A stretch of DNA of 64,000 nt from Microbacterium pygmaeum (GCF_900100885.1 NZ_LT629692.1:3472001-3536000); one strand, 5' to 3'. Positions 18,227 through 27,242 are shown, counted from the stretch's first letter. Numbers and translations are program-made. Notes: a model not told the origin generated them from the sequence alone.

Positions 18227-19471
18227 GTGAGCCCCGCCCGCAAAGAGCTGATGATCGACGTCGACGGCGTCGAGGTGCGCGTCTCGAGCCCGGACAAGGT
18301 GGTCTTCCCAGACGCCGGGCTCACCAAGCTCGACGTCGTGAACTACTACCTGTCCGTCGCGCCGGGCGCGCTGCGGGGCGCGGCCGGCCGCCCGATGGTG
18401 CTCAAGCGCTTCGTGAAGGGCATCGATCAGGAGGCGTTCTTCCAGAAGCGGGTCCCCGAGAACCACCCCGACTACATCGACACCGCGACCCTGCACTACG
18501 CGAGAGGCACCTCGGCAGAGGAGGCGGTGATCCGGGATGCCGCTGGCCTGGCGTGGGTCGTGAACCTGGGCTGCCTCGACCTGAACCCCCACCCCGTTCG
18601 CGCCGAAGACCTCGATCATCCCGACGAGCTGCGTATCGACCTGGATCCGATGCCGGGCGTGGACTGGTCGCAGATCGTCGATGTGGCGTTCGTTGCGCGT
18701 GAGGTGCTCGATGACGTCGGGTTGGTCGGCTGGCCGAAGACCAGCGGGTCGCGCGGTCTGCACATTCTGGTGCGCATCGCGCCGGAGTGGGATTTCCGTG
18801 ACGTGCGCCTGGCGGCGGAGACCCTCGCGCGCGAGGTTGAGAACCGGGCGCCCGGGCTGGCGACCGCCCGGTGGTGGAAAGAGGAGCGCGGCGAGAGCGT
18901 CTTCGTGGACTTCAATCAGAACGCGAAGGATCGCACCGTGGCATCGGCGTATTCGATCCGCCCGCTGCCCGATGCACGCGTCTCGACACCGCTGGACTGG
19001 GACGAGGTGCGCGAGCGCCGGCCCGAGGAGTTCACCGCGCTCACCGTGCCTGCGCGGTTCGCCGAACTCGGGGATCCGCACGCCGGCATCGACGACGCCG
19101 TCGGCACGCTGGACGGCCTGCTGGCACTGGCGAAGGAGCTCGGACCAGCCGAGAAGCCGCCGCGCGGGTCGGACGGATCGGGCAGGCGCGCCTCGACGAT
19201 GCCGCTCATCGAGATCGCCCGGACCAAGACCAAGCCCGAGGCGACCGAACTGCTCGAGCAGTGGCGATCCGCGAATCCGGAGGTGGCTGCGCAGCTGCAT
19301 CCGGCCGATGTCCTCATCGACGGGATGCGCGGGTCGAGCTCGCTCTGGTACCGCGTCCGGATCAACCTGCAGCACGTCCCTGAGGCGTCCAGGCCGGAGC
19401 AGGGCGAGCTGCTGGCCGACTACGACCCGTGGGCGGGCAAGTCCTGGCCCGGGGGGCCGTCCGAGCGCTGA
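18227..19471 (+). CDS. LigD-type DNA polymerase/primase domain protein (stand-alone)
   Basis: The protein is about 414 aa. The proposed GTG start gives VSPARKELMIDVDGVEV; an internal ATG at 18251 is an alternative. It is a LigD PolDom of the archaeo-eukaryotic primase fold: SSPDKVVFPDAGLTKLDVV, the metal-binding pair RIDLDP (Asp138, Asp140), SGSRGLHILVRI and the late RTVASAYSIRPLP. Such proteins fill gaps and add ribonucleotides in end joining. There is no ligase or nuclease domain here and no ku gene in the window. The last ~100 residues extend beyond the catalytic domain. Its 3' end overlaps the convergent ClpP-like gene by 52 bp. Confidence 0.85.
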   Translation: MSPARKELMIDVDGVEVRVSSPDKVVFPDAGLTKLDVVNYYLSVAPGALRGAAGRPMVLKRFVKGIDQEAFFQKRVPENHPDYIDTATLHYARGTSAEEAVIRDAAGLAWVVNLGCLDLNPHPVRAEDLDHPDELRIDLDPMPGVDWSQIVDVAFVAREVLDDVGLVGWPKTSGSRGLHILVRIAPEWDFRDVRLAAETLAREVENRAPGLATARWWKEERGESVFVDFNQNAKDRTVASAYSIRPLPDARVSTPLDWDEVRERRPEEFTALTVPARFAELGDPHAGIDDAVGTLDGLLALAKELGPAEKPPRGSDGSGRRASTMPLIEIARTKTKPEATELLEQWRSANPEVAAQLHPADVLIDGMRGSSSLWYRVRINLQHVPEASRPEQGELLADYDPWAGKSWPGGPSER

Positions 19472-20064
19472 GTCGTCAGCGCTCGGACGAGCACCCGGTC
19501 CGCCAGGCCGTAGGCGACCGCCTCGTCAGCGGTGAACACGCGATCGCGGTCGGTGTCGGCGCGCAGCTTCGCGGCATCCTGCCCCGTGTGCGTCGCGAGC
19601 ACCTCCTCGACCTCGCCGCGCACGCGCACCAGCTCATCGGCCTGCAGGATGAGGTCCGGGATCGTGCCTCTCCCCTGGCCCGCCGGCTGGTGCAGCACGA
19701 CCCGGGCGTGCGGCAGCACCGCGCGCTTGCCGGGCGCGCCGGCGGCGAGCATCACCGCACCGACGCCGATCGCCTGGCCCACGCACGTCGTGGCGATGTC
19801 CGGGCGGATGTGCTGCATCGTGTCGTAGATCGCGAGCATCGCTGACGGATCGCCGCCCTCGCAGTTGATGTAGAGCTGGATGTCGCGGTCGTGGCTGTCG
19901 GCATCCAGGTGCAGCAGCTGTGCGATCAGGGCATTGGCGACCCCGGCGTCGATGCCGGTGCCGAGGTAGACGACGCGCTCGGCGAGCAGGTGCGAGTAGA
20001 CGTCCATGATGCGATCCCCGCGCGGATGCTGCGACACGACGTTCGGGATCGTGTAGCCGCTCAT
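19420..20064 (-). CDS. ClpP-family protein lacking the catalytic serine (ClpR-like)
   Basis: The protein is 214 aa. The ClpP fold is clear (MDVYSHLLAERVVYLG, LYINCEGGDPSAMLAIYDTM). At the nucleophile position the usual GQAASMGA reads GQAIGVGA, so residue 100 is Gly (codon GGC at 19765-19767). His125 (VVLHQP) and Asp170 (ADTDRDRVF) are kept. The SPGG of the oxyanion strand is also changed to CEGG. The protein is thus probably a non-proteolytic ring subunit working with the adjacent ClpP. Its ATG overlaps the stop of that gene (ATGA). Confidence 0.88.
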   Translation of the reverse strand: MSGYTIPNVVSQHPRGDRIMDVYSHLLAERVVYLGTGIDAGVANALIAQLLHLDADSHDRDIQLYINCEGGDPSAMLAIYDTMQHIRPDIATTCVGQAIGVGAVMLAAGAPGKRAVLPHARVVLHQPAGQGRGTIPDLILQADELVRVRGEVEEVLATHTGQDAAKLRADTDRDRVFTADEAVAYGLADRVLVRALTTQRSDGPPGQDLPAHGS

Positions 20065-20705
20065 GCCGCCACCCCCGCACGGTCCCCAGCGGGCTGGCCG
20101 AGTCCGAGCCCGGCCGGCCGCCGTCGCCGCGGCACCACCTGCGCGAAGTCGGTGACGATCCCGTCGATGAAGCCGTATGCCTGCGCCTCGGCCGCGGTGT
20201 ACCAGCGGTCGTGCAGCGAATCTTCGAAGATGCGCTCCACGGGTTGGCCCGTATCGGAAGCGATCAGTCCGAGCACCGTATCGCGCATGTGCCGCAGGTC
20301 GCCGGCCTGCACCTCGACTTCGACGGTCGAGCCGCCGATGCCGGAGGAACCCTGATGCATCAGGATCCGCGCATGCGGGAGCGCCCGGCGCTTCCCCTTC
20401 GTCCCCGCGGACAGCAGGAACTGCCCTGCGCTGCACGCGAGCCCCAGCGCGAGGGTCGCGACGTCGTTCGGGATCAGCCGCATGACGTCGCGGATCGCGA
20501 GCATCGAGGGCACCGAGCCGCCGGGTGAATGGATCCACAGGGCGATGTCGGATGCCTCGTCCTCGGCGGCCAGCGCGAGCAGCTGCGTCGCGATCATCGT
20601 GCCGTTGTCGTCGTCGAGCGGTCCGTCGAGCACGAGGACGCGCTGGTGGAGCAGTTCGCGCCGTGCCTCGGCTCCGAACTGCGGGATCTTTCCGTCTTCA
20701 GCCAT
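20061..20705 (-). CDS. clpP: ATP-dependent Clp protease proteolytic subunit
   Basis: The protein is 214 aa, starting at the ATG of MAEDGKIPQFGAEARREL. The catalytic set is complete: Ser92 in LACSAGQFLLSAG, His117 in ILMHQ and Asp162 in EDSLHDRWY. The oxyanion strand is WIHSPGGSVPSM. It is first in a two-gene operon with a serine-less ClpP homologue. No clpX or clpC lies nearby, so this is probably an accessory ClpP pair, comparable to Streptomyces clpP3-clpP4, rather than the housekeeping one. Confidence 0.92.
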   Translation of the reverse strand: MAEDGKIPQFGAEARRELLHQRVLVLDGPLDDDNGTMIATQLLALAAEDEASDIALWIHSPGGSVPSMLAIRDVMRLIPNDVATLALGLACSAGQFLLSAGTKGKRRALPHARILMHQGSSGIGGSTVEVEVQAGDLRHMRDTVLGLIASDTGQPVERIFEDSLHDRWYTAAEAQAYGFIDGIVTDFAQVVPRRRRPAGLGLGQPAGDRAGVAA

Positions 20706-20795
20706 GCGAACAGCCTGCACAGCCGGCATCCGTCCTGTCCCGCTGCTCTGCCGCCGGCCGATCCGCTGTCAGCCGCGCGGCTCTCCGCTCCCCGC

Positions 20796-21923
20796 TCAGC
20801 GCAGGTTCAGCGCCTGCACCTCGCCGCCGCCGGGCAGGACCGACCCCGTGCTGATGTACGCGGTCTTGCCGGAGATCGCCACGCCGTACGGGGCGAACAG
20901 GCCGGCCAGCACCGCGGGGTGCTCGCTGGCGCCCGGCACGATCTGGCGCAGCGAGCCGATCGGCGGGCCGTCGCTCAGGAAGCTGCTGTCGCTGAACTGC
21001 ACGGCGTACAGCGTCTGCCCCTGCCATGCGAGGCTCGTCACGTTGCTCAGGCCGGACGCGTAGACCGTCGGCGCCTGACCGGGAACGACCCGCCAGATGC
21101 GCGATTCGCCCAGCGGGAAGGGGAAGCCGACGAGCTGCGACACGTAGTACGCGCCGTCCGGTCCGGTCACCACATTCGTCGGGACCGCCTCGGCCGGGAT
21201 CGGGTCGCCGCCCCACGGCGGGACACCCGAAGCCGGCGGCAGCACGGCGATCGTGGCGTCGGGCAGGTTGCCACCGAGCGTGAGGATGGCGTTGGCCCCG
21301 GCATCCGCTACGGCCCACCGCTTGCTGTTCACATCAGTGAAGCCGCTCGGGTTGGAGTCGACCTGCGCGCCGTCGGGGTTGTTGGCCTCTTCGTATGCCG
21401 TCACATCGACGGCGACGCTCAGGGGCTGACCGATGCGCCCGGTGAGGATCGTGCCCATCGTGGCGCCGTCCGGCCCGAGTTGAGCACGCTTGTCGAGGTT
21501 GCCGCCGAGGCCCATCAGGACCGCGATGGTGTTGCCCCGCACGCTCACCGCAGCCGGTCCGGTCGCGCCGGAACCGTCCGGGCCGGCCAGCGAGGGAAGG
21601 CCGGTGACGACGCGGGTCTGGGATCCGCGACGGATCTCGGTGACGGCGCCGGTGGCGCCGAGGCATTCGGTCGCGGTCGGATCCTCGGGGTTCGGCACGC
21701 ACGGCCCGTCGCCGCCGGTTCCCGCCTCGGCCACGTAGACGGTTCCTCCGGCGCCGATGGAGACCTGGCGTGGATTGTCCAGTCCGCTGGCGACGGTCCA
21801 CGGCTGCTGCCCGTCAGCGGAGGCGGCGGATGCGCCTGCCGAGACGAGGACGATCGCCGCCGCTGCGGCGGTGACCAGTGTCACGATCCGGCGCGGACTC
21901 CTGCGTGTGTTCGGTGTACCCAT
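20796..21923 (-). CDS. Secreted ScyD/ScyE-family beta-propeller-like protein
   Basis: The protein is 375 aa, starting at the ATG of MGTPNTRRSPRR. A Sec signal peptide spans about residues 1-36 (basic start, VTAAAAAIVLVSAGASAASA). The body has repeated strand motifs (GLDNPRQVSIGAGGTVYVAEAG, TNVVTGPDGAYYVSQ, TSLAWQGQTLYAVQF) as in ScyD/ScyE and NHL-like propellers. It is predicted to be exported; function unknown. It stands alone between the ClpP pair and a glycosyltransferase gene. Confidence 0.8.
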   Translation of the reverse strand: MGTPNTRRSPRRIVTLVTAAAAAIVLVSAGASAASADGQQPWTVASGLDNPRQVSIGAGGTVYVAEAGTGGDGPCVPNPEDPTATECLGATGAVTEIRRGSQTRVVTGLPSLAGPDGSGATGPAAVSVRGNTIAVLMGLGGNLDKRAQLGPDGATMGTILTGRIGQPLSVAVDVTAYEEANNPDGAQVDSNPSGFTDVNSKRWAVADAGANAILTLGGNLPDATIAVLPPASGVPPWGGDPIPAEAVPTNVVTGPDGAYYVSQLVGFPFPLGESRIWRVVPGQAPTVYASGLSNVTSLAWQGQTLYAVQFSDSSFLSDGPPIGSLRQIVPGASEHPAVLAGLFAPYGVAISGKTAYISTGSVLPGGGEVQALNLR

Positions 21924-22042
21924 GGTGAAACCCCAGACATCTCGTCGTTGAAATGTGTTCCGCCCCCGCGAACAGTGTCGTGGACAGGCAAATCGTACGC
22001 AAGAGGGATCGTGACGAGGCAGCGAACGCGGGCGCGACACCC

Positions 22043-23479
22043 TCAGCGAGGCGGGGTGCGCCGTGACGGCCGGCCGAGCACGTCGTCGACGGCCTGCGCG
22101 AGCGCGGCCATCGTGGCATCGGGATGCACCGCGCGCGCGGCGGCCACCGCCTCGGCGGTCAGGCGCGCCCGCAGTTCGATGTCGGTCAGGAGGTGCACGA
22201 GCGCAGCGGCCAGGGCGTCGATGTTCCCGTCGGGCACGAGGATGCCTCCGCCCTCCGCGAGCATGTCGGCCGGTCCGTAGCGCACGTCGTACGCGACCAC
22301 GGGGCAGCCGTGCACAAGGGCCTCGGCCAACGAGAGCCCCTGCCCTTCGAAGGCGGAGGTGGACAGGAAGACGGATGCCTCGTCCAGCACCCCGCCGGGA
22401 TTCCCGGTGAGCCCGCGCAGGGCGACGTGCGCCTCGAGTCCTCGCTCGTCGATGAGCGCATGAAGCGCTTCGCGCTCCGGCCCGTCGCCGTAGATGTCCA
22501 GGGTCGCGTCGGGAACGGACGCAAGCACCCTCTGGAGCGCGCGGACGGCATGATCGATGCGCTTGCCGGGCGCGAGGCGGTTGAGCATCACGATGCGGTG
22601 CGGGGCGCGGGCGGCGAGCGGGGCGACGGATGCCACGGGCGCGACCGCACTCGGGACGACGACGTGCACGTCCGATGCGCCGAACCGCTCCTGCACGTCC
22701 GACCGCTGCGCGGCCGTCGGCCAGAGCACCGCGTCGAATCGCTCCGCGAGCGTGAACCAGCGCGACCACAGCGCGTTGACCGTCGCATCGGGGGTGAATG
22801 GCGGTTCGAGATGAATCGTGTGGATCGTGTGGACGAGGCGCACATCGGGGTCGTCCCACCCGGCCAGCAGCTCGCCGAGCTGACGCGACTCGCAGATCAC
22901 GACGACCGGGCGTGCCGCAGCATCCGCTTCGGTCGAACCCGCACCGGACCTGCTCCGCAGTTGCGCGACGACGTGCTCCAGCCACGCCCGGTACAGCGCC
23001 CCGAACCCGCCGACGACACCGATGACGCGGCCGTGCTCGTCGTGGACCGCGACGGGCGCCGTGGTGACGTGCCAGTCCGGATCGCCGGCGATGACCGGGA
23101 GTGAGACGACCGGGCGGTCCGCGGCATCCGCGATCACCCGGTATTCCAGCGCAGGATCGGGCGCACCGGCTTCGGCCGCGGCCCGGAGCCATGCCGCTGC
23201 CCCGCCCCGCGAGTCGGCGGCCTCGTCGAAGAGGTTTCGCATGCGCGCGGGATCCACCACCAGGTCGCGACCGGCGAACGCCGCGCGGTGCCGCGCGTGA
23301 TCGGTCGGGATGCCGGGGTCCAGTGTCAGCAGCAGTGGACCCGCACCGTCGTGCACGCCGGCGGCAGCCATCTGCCTCGCGCGGGCGAGGGTGGCCAGCG
23401 TGAAGCCGCCATCGTGATCGGGGATGAGGCGACTCGAGACGATCACGTACTCGGCATCGGGGAACTCCCCCTCGCTCAC
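22043..23479 (-). CDS. Family 4-type glycosyltransferase (TagE/GtfA-like)
   Basis: The protein is 478 aa. It starts at a GTG (VSEGEFPDAEYVIVSS) overlapping the TGA of the upstream gene. The C-terminal GT-B half has RIVMLNRLAPGKRIDHAV, LDIYGDGPEREAL and the donor-binding stretch EGQGLSLAEALVHGCPVVAY followed by DVRYGPADML. This matches poly(glycerol-phosphate) glucosyltransferases and accessory-Sec GtfA. It would add sugars to a wall polymer or surface protein; the acceptor is unknown. Confidence 0.82.
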   Translation of the reverse strand: MSEGEFPDAEYVIVSSRLIPDHDGGFTLATLARARQMAAAGVHDGAGPLLLTLDPGIPTDHARHRAAFAGRDLVVDPARMRNLFDEAADSRGGAAAWLRAAAEAGAPDPALEYRVIADAADRPVVSLPVIAGDPDWHVTTAPVAVHDEHGRVIGVVGGFGALYRAWLEHVVAQLRSRSGAGSTEADAAARPVVVICESRQLGELLAGWDDPDVRLVHTIHTIHLEPPFTPDATVNALWSRWFTLAERFDAVLWPTAAQRSDVQERFGASDVHVVVPSAVAPVASVAPLAARAPHRIVMLNRLAPGKRIDHAVRALQRVLASVPDATLDIYGDGPEREALHALIDERGLEAHVALRGLTGNPGGVLDEASVFLSTSAFEGQGLSLAEALVHGCPVVAYDVRYGPADMLAEGGGILVPDGNIDALAAALVHLLTDIELRARLTAEAVAAARAVHPDATMAALAQAVDDVLGRPSRRTPPR

Positions 23480-23922
23480 GTGCCGGCCACCGGTTGGATG
23501 CGCAAGACGGGGAAGTCGGGGGCGATCTCGCGCAGGCGCTCCTCGGAGGACGAGGCATCCACGTCCTCGAAGAACCGCCCCACCTCCCACGCCCATGCCT
23601 TGAGGTAGGCGCGCAGGATCGGCGGCTTCTCGTCATCGCCGATCTCGATGGCGCTGATCTCCTCGGTGCGGCGGCCGGTGGTCAGCCGCCCCCGACCGGA
23701 GACGCGGATGTTGCGGACCCACTGGGTATGCCCGCGCGGCGAGACCAGATAGCGCACGCCATCGAAGCGCAACGGGTTCACCGGCGTCGAGCGCCACTCG
23801 CCGCTCTTGCGACCCTGGACCGACAGCACGCGGCTGCCCGCCAGCGGCAGGCCGATGCGGGTCAGCCAGCCGACCACGCCGTTGAAGACCCCGTCGATTC
23901 CAGACGGTCGCACGTATCTCAC
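23476..23922 (-). CDS. Deazaflavin-dependent (F420) oxidoreductase-family protein
   Basis: The protein is 148 aa of the Ddn-like nitroreductase/F420H2-dependent family: RVLSVQGRKSGEWRSTPVNPL, YLVSPRGHTQWVRNIR, then a RTEEISAIEI strand. These residues bind the deazaflavin cofactor. The substrate is unknown. It is coupled to the downstream glycosyltransferase by a GTGA overlap and divergent from an Ntn hydrolase gene. Confidence 0.82.
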   Translation of the reverse strand: MRYVRPSGIDGVFNGVVGWLTRIGLPLAGSRVLSVQGRKSGEWRSTPVNPLRFDGVRYLVSPRGHTQWVRNIRVSGRGRLTTGRRTEEISAIEIGDDEKPPILRAYLKAWAWEVGRFFEDVDASSSEERLREIAPDFPVLRIQPVAGT

Positions 23923-24033
23923 CCCCTCATCCTGCCCGACCGGATGCCGCGGCGACAGGAAACCCGCCCGTCACGCGCCCGGTGTAGCCTGACGCCGGAA
24001 TCGACCGGTTCACCGACGAGGGGGCGCAGACGC

Positions 24034-25044
24034 GTGTGCACGAGTTTTCAGCTGAAGGCCGTTGACGGAAGCGTGTGCGTCGCGCGCACGATGGAGTTCC
24101 CCGACATGCTCGGCGCGAAGCTCACCGTCATGCCCCGCGGCCTGAACCTGCACTCCTCCGCACCGGACGGCACCGGCCTCGCGTGGACGACGCAGTACGG
24201 CGTCGTCGGGATGGACGCCGTGGGCGCCGCGCAGCTGCTCACCGACGGCCAGAACGAGCAGGGGCTGTACGCCGGCGCGCTCTACATGCCGGGGTTCGCG
24301 TCGTACGAACAGCCCGATGCCGATGCCTCGCGCAACCTGGAGGTGCTCGATGCGGTCGTCTACGCCCTGACGACCTGCGCGACGGTCGCAGAGGTGTTCG
24401 CCGCATTCTCCGAGATCACGGTGTGGGGAGCATCCAACCCGGTCCTGAACGGCGTCCCGCCGCTGCACCTCGTGCTGCACGATGCGACCGGTGCGTCCGG
24501 GGTGATCGAGTTCGAGGACGGCGCGCAGCAGCACCGCGGGAATCCGCTGGGCGTCGCGACGAACGCGCCCTACCTCGACTGGCACTACGACAACGTGCGC
24601 AACTGGATGCCGCGGCTGAGCGCCGCCAACCCTGCACCGGTCACGATCAACGGCGTCGAGTTCGCGCCGCTGTCACAGGGCCAGGGGTTCGTCGGCCTTC
24701 CCGGCGACTCGGGCAGCACGGGGCGTTTCCTGCGCGCGACCGCCTACGTGATGACGCTGCAGGCTCCCGCCGACGCTCCGGCGCTGGAGAGCCTGAGCCT
24801 GCACGCCCTGAACAACTTCGACATCCCGATCGGGATGATGAGCGGTGTGGGCGGCACCGGCCTCGAGCAGGACGACCAGACGAAGTGGTCGAGCATCGCG
24901 AGCCTGAGCGCGGGCCGCTACATCGTGCGCACGCAGGCGAATCCCACGCCCGTGGCGATCGATCTCGCCGCGACGGATTTCACCGGCGGCGCGCCGCGTC
25001 AGGTCGACCTGGCTGCGGGCGAGTTCCAGCTGATCACCGTGTGA
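24034..25044 (+). CDS. Choloylglycine hydrolase-like (linear amide C-N hydrolase, Ntn family)
   Basis: The protein is 336 aa. The GTG start is followed at once by TGC, giving Cys2 (MCTSFQLKAVDG), the N-terminal nucleophile of Ntn hydrolases after removal of Met. FVARTMEF-like segment VARTMEFPDMLGAKL and NNFDIPIGMMSG follow the penicillin V acylase/bile salt hydrolase pattern. It cleaves a linear amide; penicillin V, acyl-homoserine lactone or bile amides are possible. No signal peptide is seen. It is convergent with guaA across an inverted-repeat region. Confidence 0.85.
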   Translation: MCTSFQLKAVDGSVCVARTMEFPDMLGAKLTVMPRGLNLHSSAPDGTGLAWTTQYGVVGMDAVGAAQLLTDGQNEQGLYAGALYMPGFASYEQPDADASRNLEVLDAVVYALTTCATVAEVFAAFSEITVWGASNPVLNGVPPLHLVLHDATGASGVIEFEDGAQQHRGNPLGVATNAPYLDWHYDNVRNWMPRLSAANPAPVTINGVEFAPLSQGQGFVGLPGDSGSTGRFLRATAYVMTLQAPADAPALESLSLHALNNFDIPIGMMSGVGGTGLEQDDQTKWSSIASLSAGRYIVRTQANPTPVAIDLAATDFTGGAPRQVDLAAGEFQLITV

Positions 25045-25063
25045 CGCGGGCTCTGCTGCGACG

Positions 25064-25142
25064 CGAGTGCACGGCTTCGCGCCGAGTGCACGGCCTGCGC
25101 ACCGCGGCGATGCCGTGCACTCGCAGCGAAGGCGTGCACTCG
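25064..25142. repeat. Nested inverted repeats between convergent genes
   Basis: CGAGTGCACGGC occurs at 25064-25075 and 25083-25094. Its complement GCCGTGCACTCG occurs at 25112-25123, and a near copy (GCGTGCACTCG) at 25132-25142. The two left and two right arms can form nested or alternative hairpins between the Ntn hydrolase gene and guaA. A bidirectional terminator or a REP-type element are both plausible. Confidence 0.85.
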
Positions 25143-25152
25143 GCGCTGAGCG

Positions 25153-26736
25153 CTACTCCCACTCGATGGTCCCCGGAGGCTTCGAGGTGACATCGAGCAC
25201 CACGCGGTTCACCTCGCGCACCTCGTTGGTGATCCGGTTGGAGATGCGCGCCAGCACGTCGTAGGGCAGGCGCGTCCAGTCGGCGGTCATCGCGTCCTCT
25301 GAGGACACCGGGCGCAGGACGATCGGATGCCCGTAGGTCCGGCCGTCCCCCTGCACGCCGACCGAGCGCACGTCGGCCAGCAGCACCACGGGGCACTGCC
25401 AGATCTCCTGGTCCAGCCCGGCGCGCGTCAGCTCCTCGCGGGCGATGGCGTCGGCATCCTGCAGAATCTCGAGGCGGTCAGCGGTGACCTCACCCACGAT
25501 CCGGATGCCGAGGCCGGGGCCCGGAAACGGCTGACGGCCCACGATCACCTCGGGAAGCCCCAGTTCGCGGCCGATCGCGCGCACCTCGTCCTTGAAGAGG
25601 GTGCGCAGCGGCTCGACGAGCTCGAACTGCAGGTCTTCGGGCAGGCCGCCGACGTTGTGGTGCGACTTGATGTTCGCGGTGCCGGTGCCGCCGCCCGACT
25701 CGACCACGTCGGGGTAGAGCGTGCCCTGTACGAGGAACCGGATCGGCTCGCCGTCGGCGGCCGCCTCGGCCACCAGCGCCTTCTCGGCGGCCTCGAAGGA
25801 CCGGATGAACTCGCGGCCGATGATCTTGCGCTTCTGCTCGGGGTCGCTGACTCCGGCCAGTGCGTTCAGGAACTGCTCGCGGGCGTCGATGGTGACCAGG
25901 CGCACGCCCGTCGATGCGACGTAGTCGTTCTCGACCTGCTCGCGCTCGTTCTTGCGCAGCAGACCGTGATCCACGAAGATGCACACCAGCTGGTCGCCGA
26001 CCGCCTCGTGCACGATCGCCGCGGCGACCGCGGAGTCCACCCCGCCGGACAGGCCGCAGATCACGCGACCGCTGCCGACCTGCTCGCGGATGCGCGCGAC
26101 CTGCTCGGCGATGACGTTCCCGCTGTTCCAGTCCGCCGGCAGCCCAGCTGCCTTATGCAGGAAGTTCTCGATGACCCGCTGGCCGTGGTCGGAGTGCTTG
26201 ACCTCCGGATGCCACTGCACGCCGTACATCCGCCGCTCGTCGCTTCCGAACGCGGCGACCGGGGTGGCCGACGTCGATGCCAGCACGTCGAATCCCTCAG
26301 GAGCCCGTGAGACCTGGTCGCCGTGGCTCATCCACACGTTCTGGTCGATCGGCTGACCGCCGAGCAGCACGCCGCCGTCGCCGGTGACCGCAGCATCCGT
26401 CGCCCCGTACTCGCGCAGGCCGGTGTTCGCGACCTCGCCGCCGAGGGCCTGGGCCATCACCTGGAAGCCGTAGCAGATGCCCAGCGTCGGCACGCCGAGG
26501 TCGAAGACCCCGCCGTCCAGCGCCGGCGCGCCTTCCTCGTACACCGAGGACGGACCGCCGGACAGGATGATGCCGACCGGGTTCTTCGCGGCGATCTCGG
26601 CGGCCGAGGCGGTGTGCGGCACGATCTCGCTGTAGACGCCGGCTTCGCGCACGCGACGGGCGATCAGCTGGGCGTACTGCGCTCCGAAGTCGACGACCAG
26701 GACGGGGCGCTGATCGGTCTCGGTCTGTGCGGTCAA
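25153..26736 (-). CDS. guaA: GMP synthase (glutamine-hydrolysing)
   Basis: The protein is 527 aa, normal length. The class I amidotransferase has LGICYGFQVMAQ (Cys88) and WHPEVKHSDHG. The ATP-pyrophosphatase domain has GLSGGVDSAVAA. The C-terminal dimer domain ends with PPGTIEWE. It converts XMP to GMP in the cytoplasm. The start is TTG, overlapping the stop of the upstream DUF3817 gene (TTGA). It lies in a run with guaB3; guaB is 20 kb away. Confidence 0.97.
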   Translation of the reverse strand: MTAQTETDQRPVLVVDFGAQYAQLIARRVREAGVYSEIVPHTASAAEIAAKNPVGIILSGGPSSVYEEGAPALDGGVFDLGVPTLGICYGFQVMAQALGGEVANTGLREYGATDAAVTGDGGVLLGGQPIDQNVWMSHGDQVSRAPEGFDVLASTSATPVAAFGSDERRMYGVQWHPEVKHSDHGQRVIENFLHKAAGLPADWNSGNVIAEQVARIREQVGSGRVICGLSGGVDSAVAAAIVHEAVGDQLVCIFVDHGLLRKNEREQVENDYVASTGVRLVTIDAREQFLNALAGVSDPEQKRKIIGREFIRSFEAAEKALVAEAAADGEPIRFLVQGTLYPDVVESGGGTGTANIKSHHNVGGLPEDLQFELVEPLRTLFKDEVRAIGRELGLPEVIVGRQPFPGPGLGIRIVGEVTADRLEILQDADAIAREELTRAGLDQEIWQCPVVLLADVRSVGVQGDGRTYGHPIVLRPVSSEDAMTADWTRLPYDVLARISNRITNEVREVNRVVLDVTSKPPGTIEWE

Positions 26737-27242
26737 CGGGTGCCTTCCGGAGCGGGCTGGACGGGGGCGGTGGAGGGGACGGATGCCGCGCCGGCGGCAC
26801 CCTCGGCCGCCTCACGCTCCGCGAGGTAGCGCTTCACGTCGCGGGCGACGATGGCCTCCATGATGAAGGAGACGAACGGGATGACGCCGCCGGAGGCGAG
26901 CATCACCAGGCGCAGGAAGTTCCAGCGCATCAGGCTCCACACCCGGAAGCAGCTGAACAGGTACACGACGTAGAACCAGCCGTGCACGATCAGGATGCCC
27001 AGCGACAGGTTGATCCCGTCGCCGGTGGAGACCAGTCCCTCCGCGCCCTCGACGACGGGCGCGAACCAGAGGAACCCGCCGGATCCGCCGAGGAACAGCT
27101 CGACGTGCAGCGGCGTGTACTTCAGGACCATCTCCGCGCACAGCAGCAGCAGGCCGACGCCGGTGATCACCGAGCAGATCTGGTAGAACCGCAGGGCTCC
27201 GCGGATCGCCGGGAACGAGGCGAGTTTCGGGGCTCGGGGCAT
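26733..27242 (-). CDS. DUF3817-family membrane protein
   Basis: The protein is 169 aa with three or four hydrophobic segments (ICSVITGVGLLLLCAEM, NLSLGILIVHGWFYVVYL, LVMLASGGVIPFVSFI) and an Ala/Pro-rich cytosolic tail. The pattern LSLGILIVHGW--YL is typical of DUF3817. Such genes often precede guaA in actinobacteria. Function unknown. It is translationally coupled to guaA. Confidence 0.8.
   Translation of the reverse strand: MPRAPKLASFPAIRGALRFYQICSVITGVGLLLLCAEMVLKYTPLHVELFLGGSGGFLWFAPVVEGAEGLVSTGDGINLSLGILIVHGWFYVVYLFSCFRVWSLMRWNFLRLVMLASGGVIPFVSFIMEAIVARDVKRYLAEREAAEGAAGAASVPSTAPVQPAPEGTR

Noticed and set aside
19420..20064. Serine-less ClpP homologue as a pseudogene
   Set aside because: The frame is intact, His and Asp are kept, and the start is coupled to clpP, which argues for selection.
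20706..20795. ClgR/PopR operator upstream of clpP
   Set aside because: I found only GTTCGC overlapping the start codon, without the paired GCG at the expected distance, so no operator is claimed.
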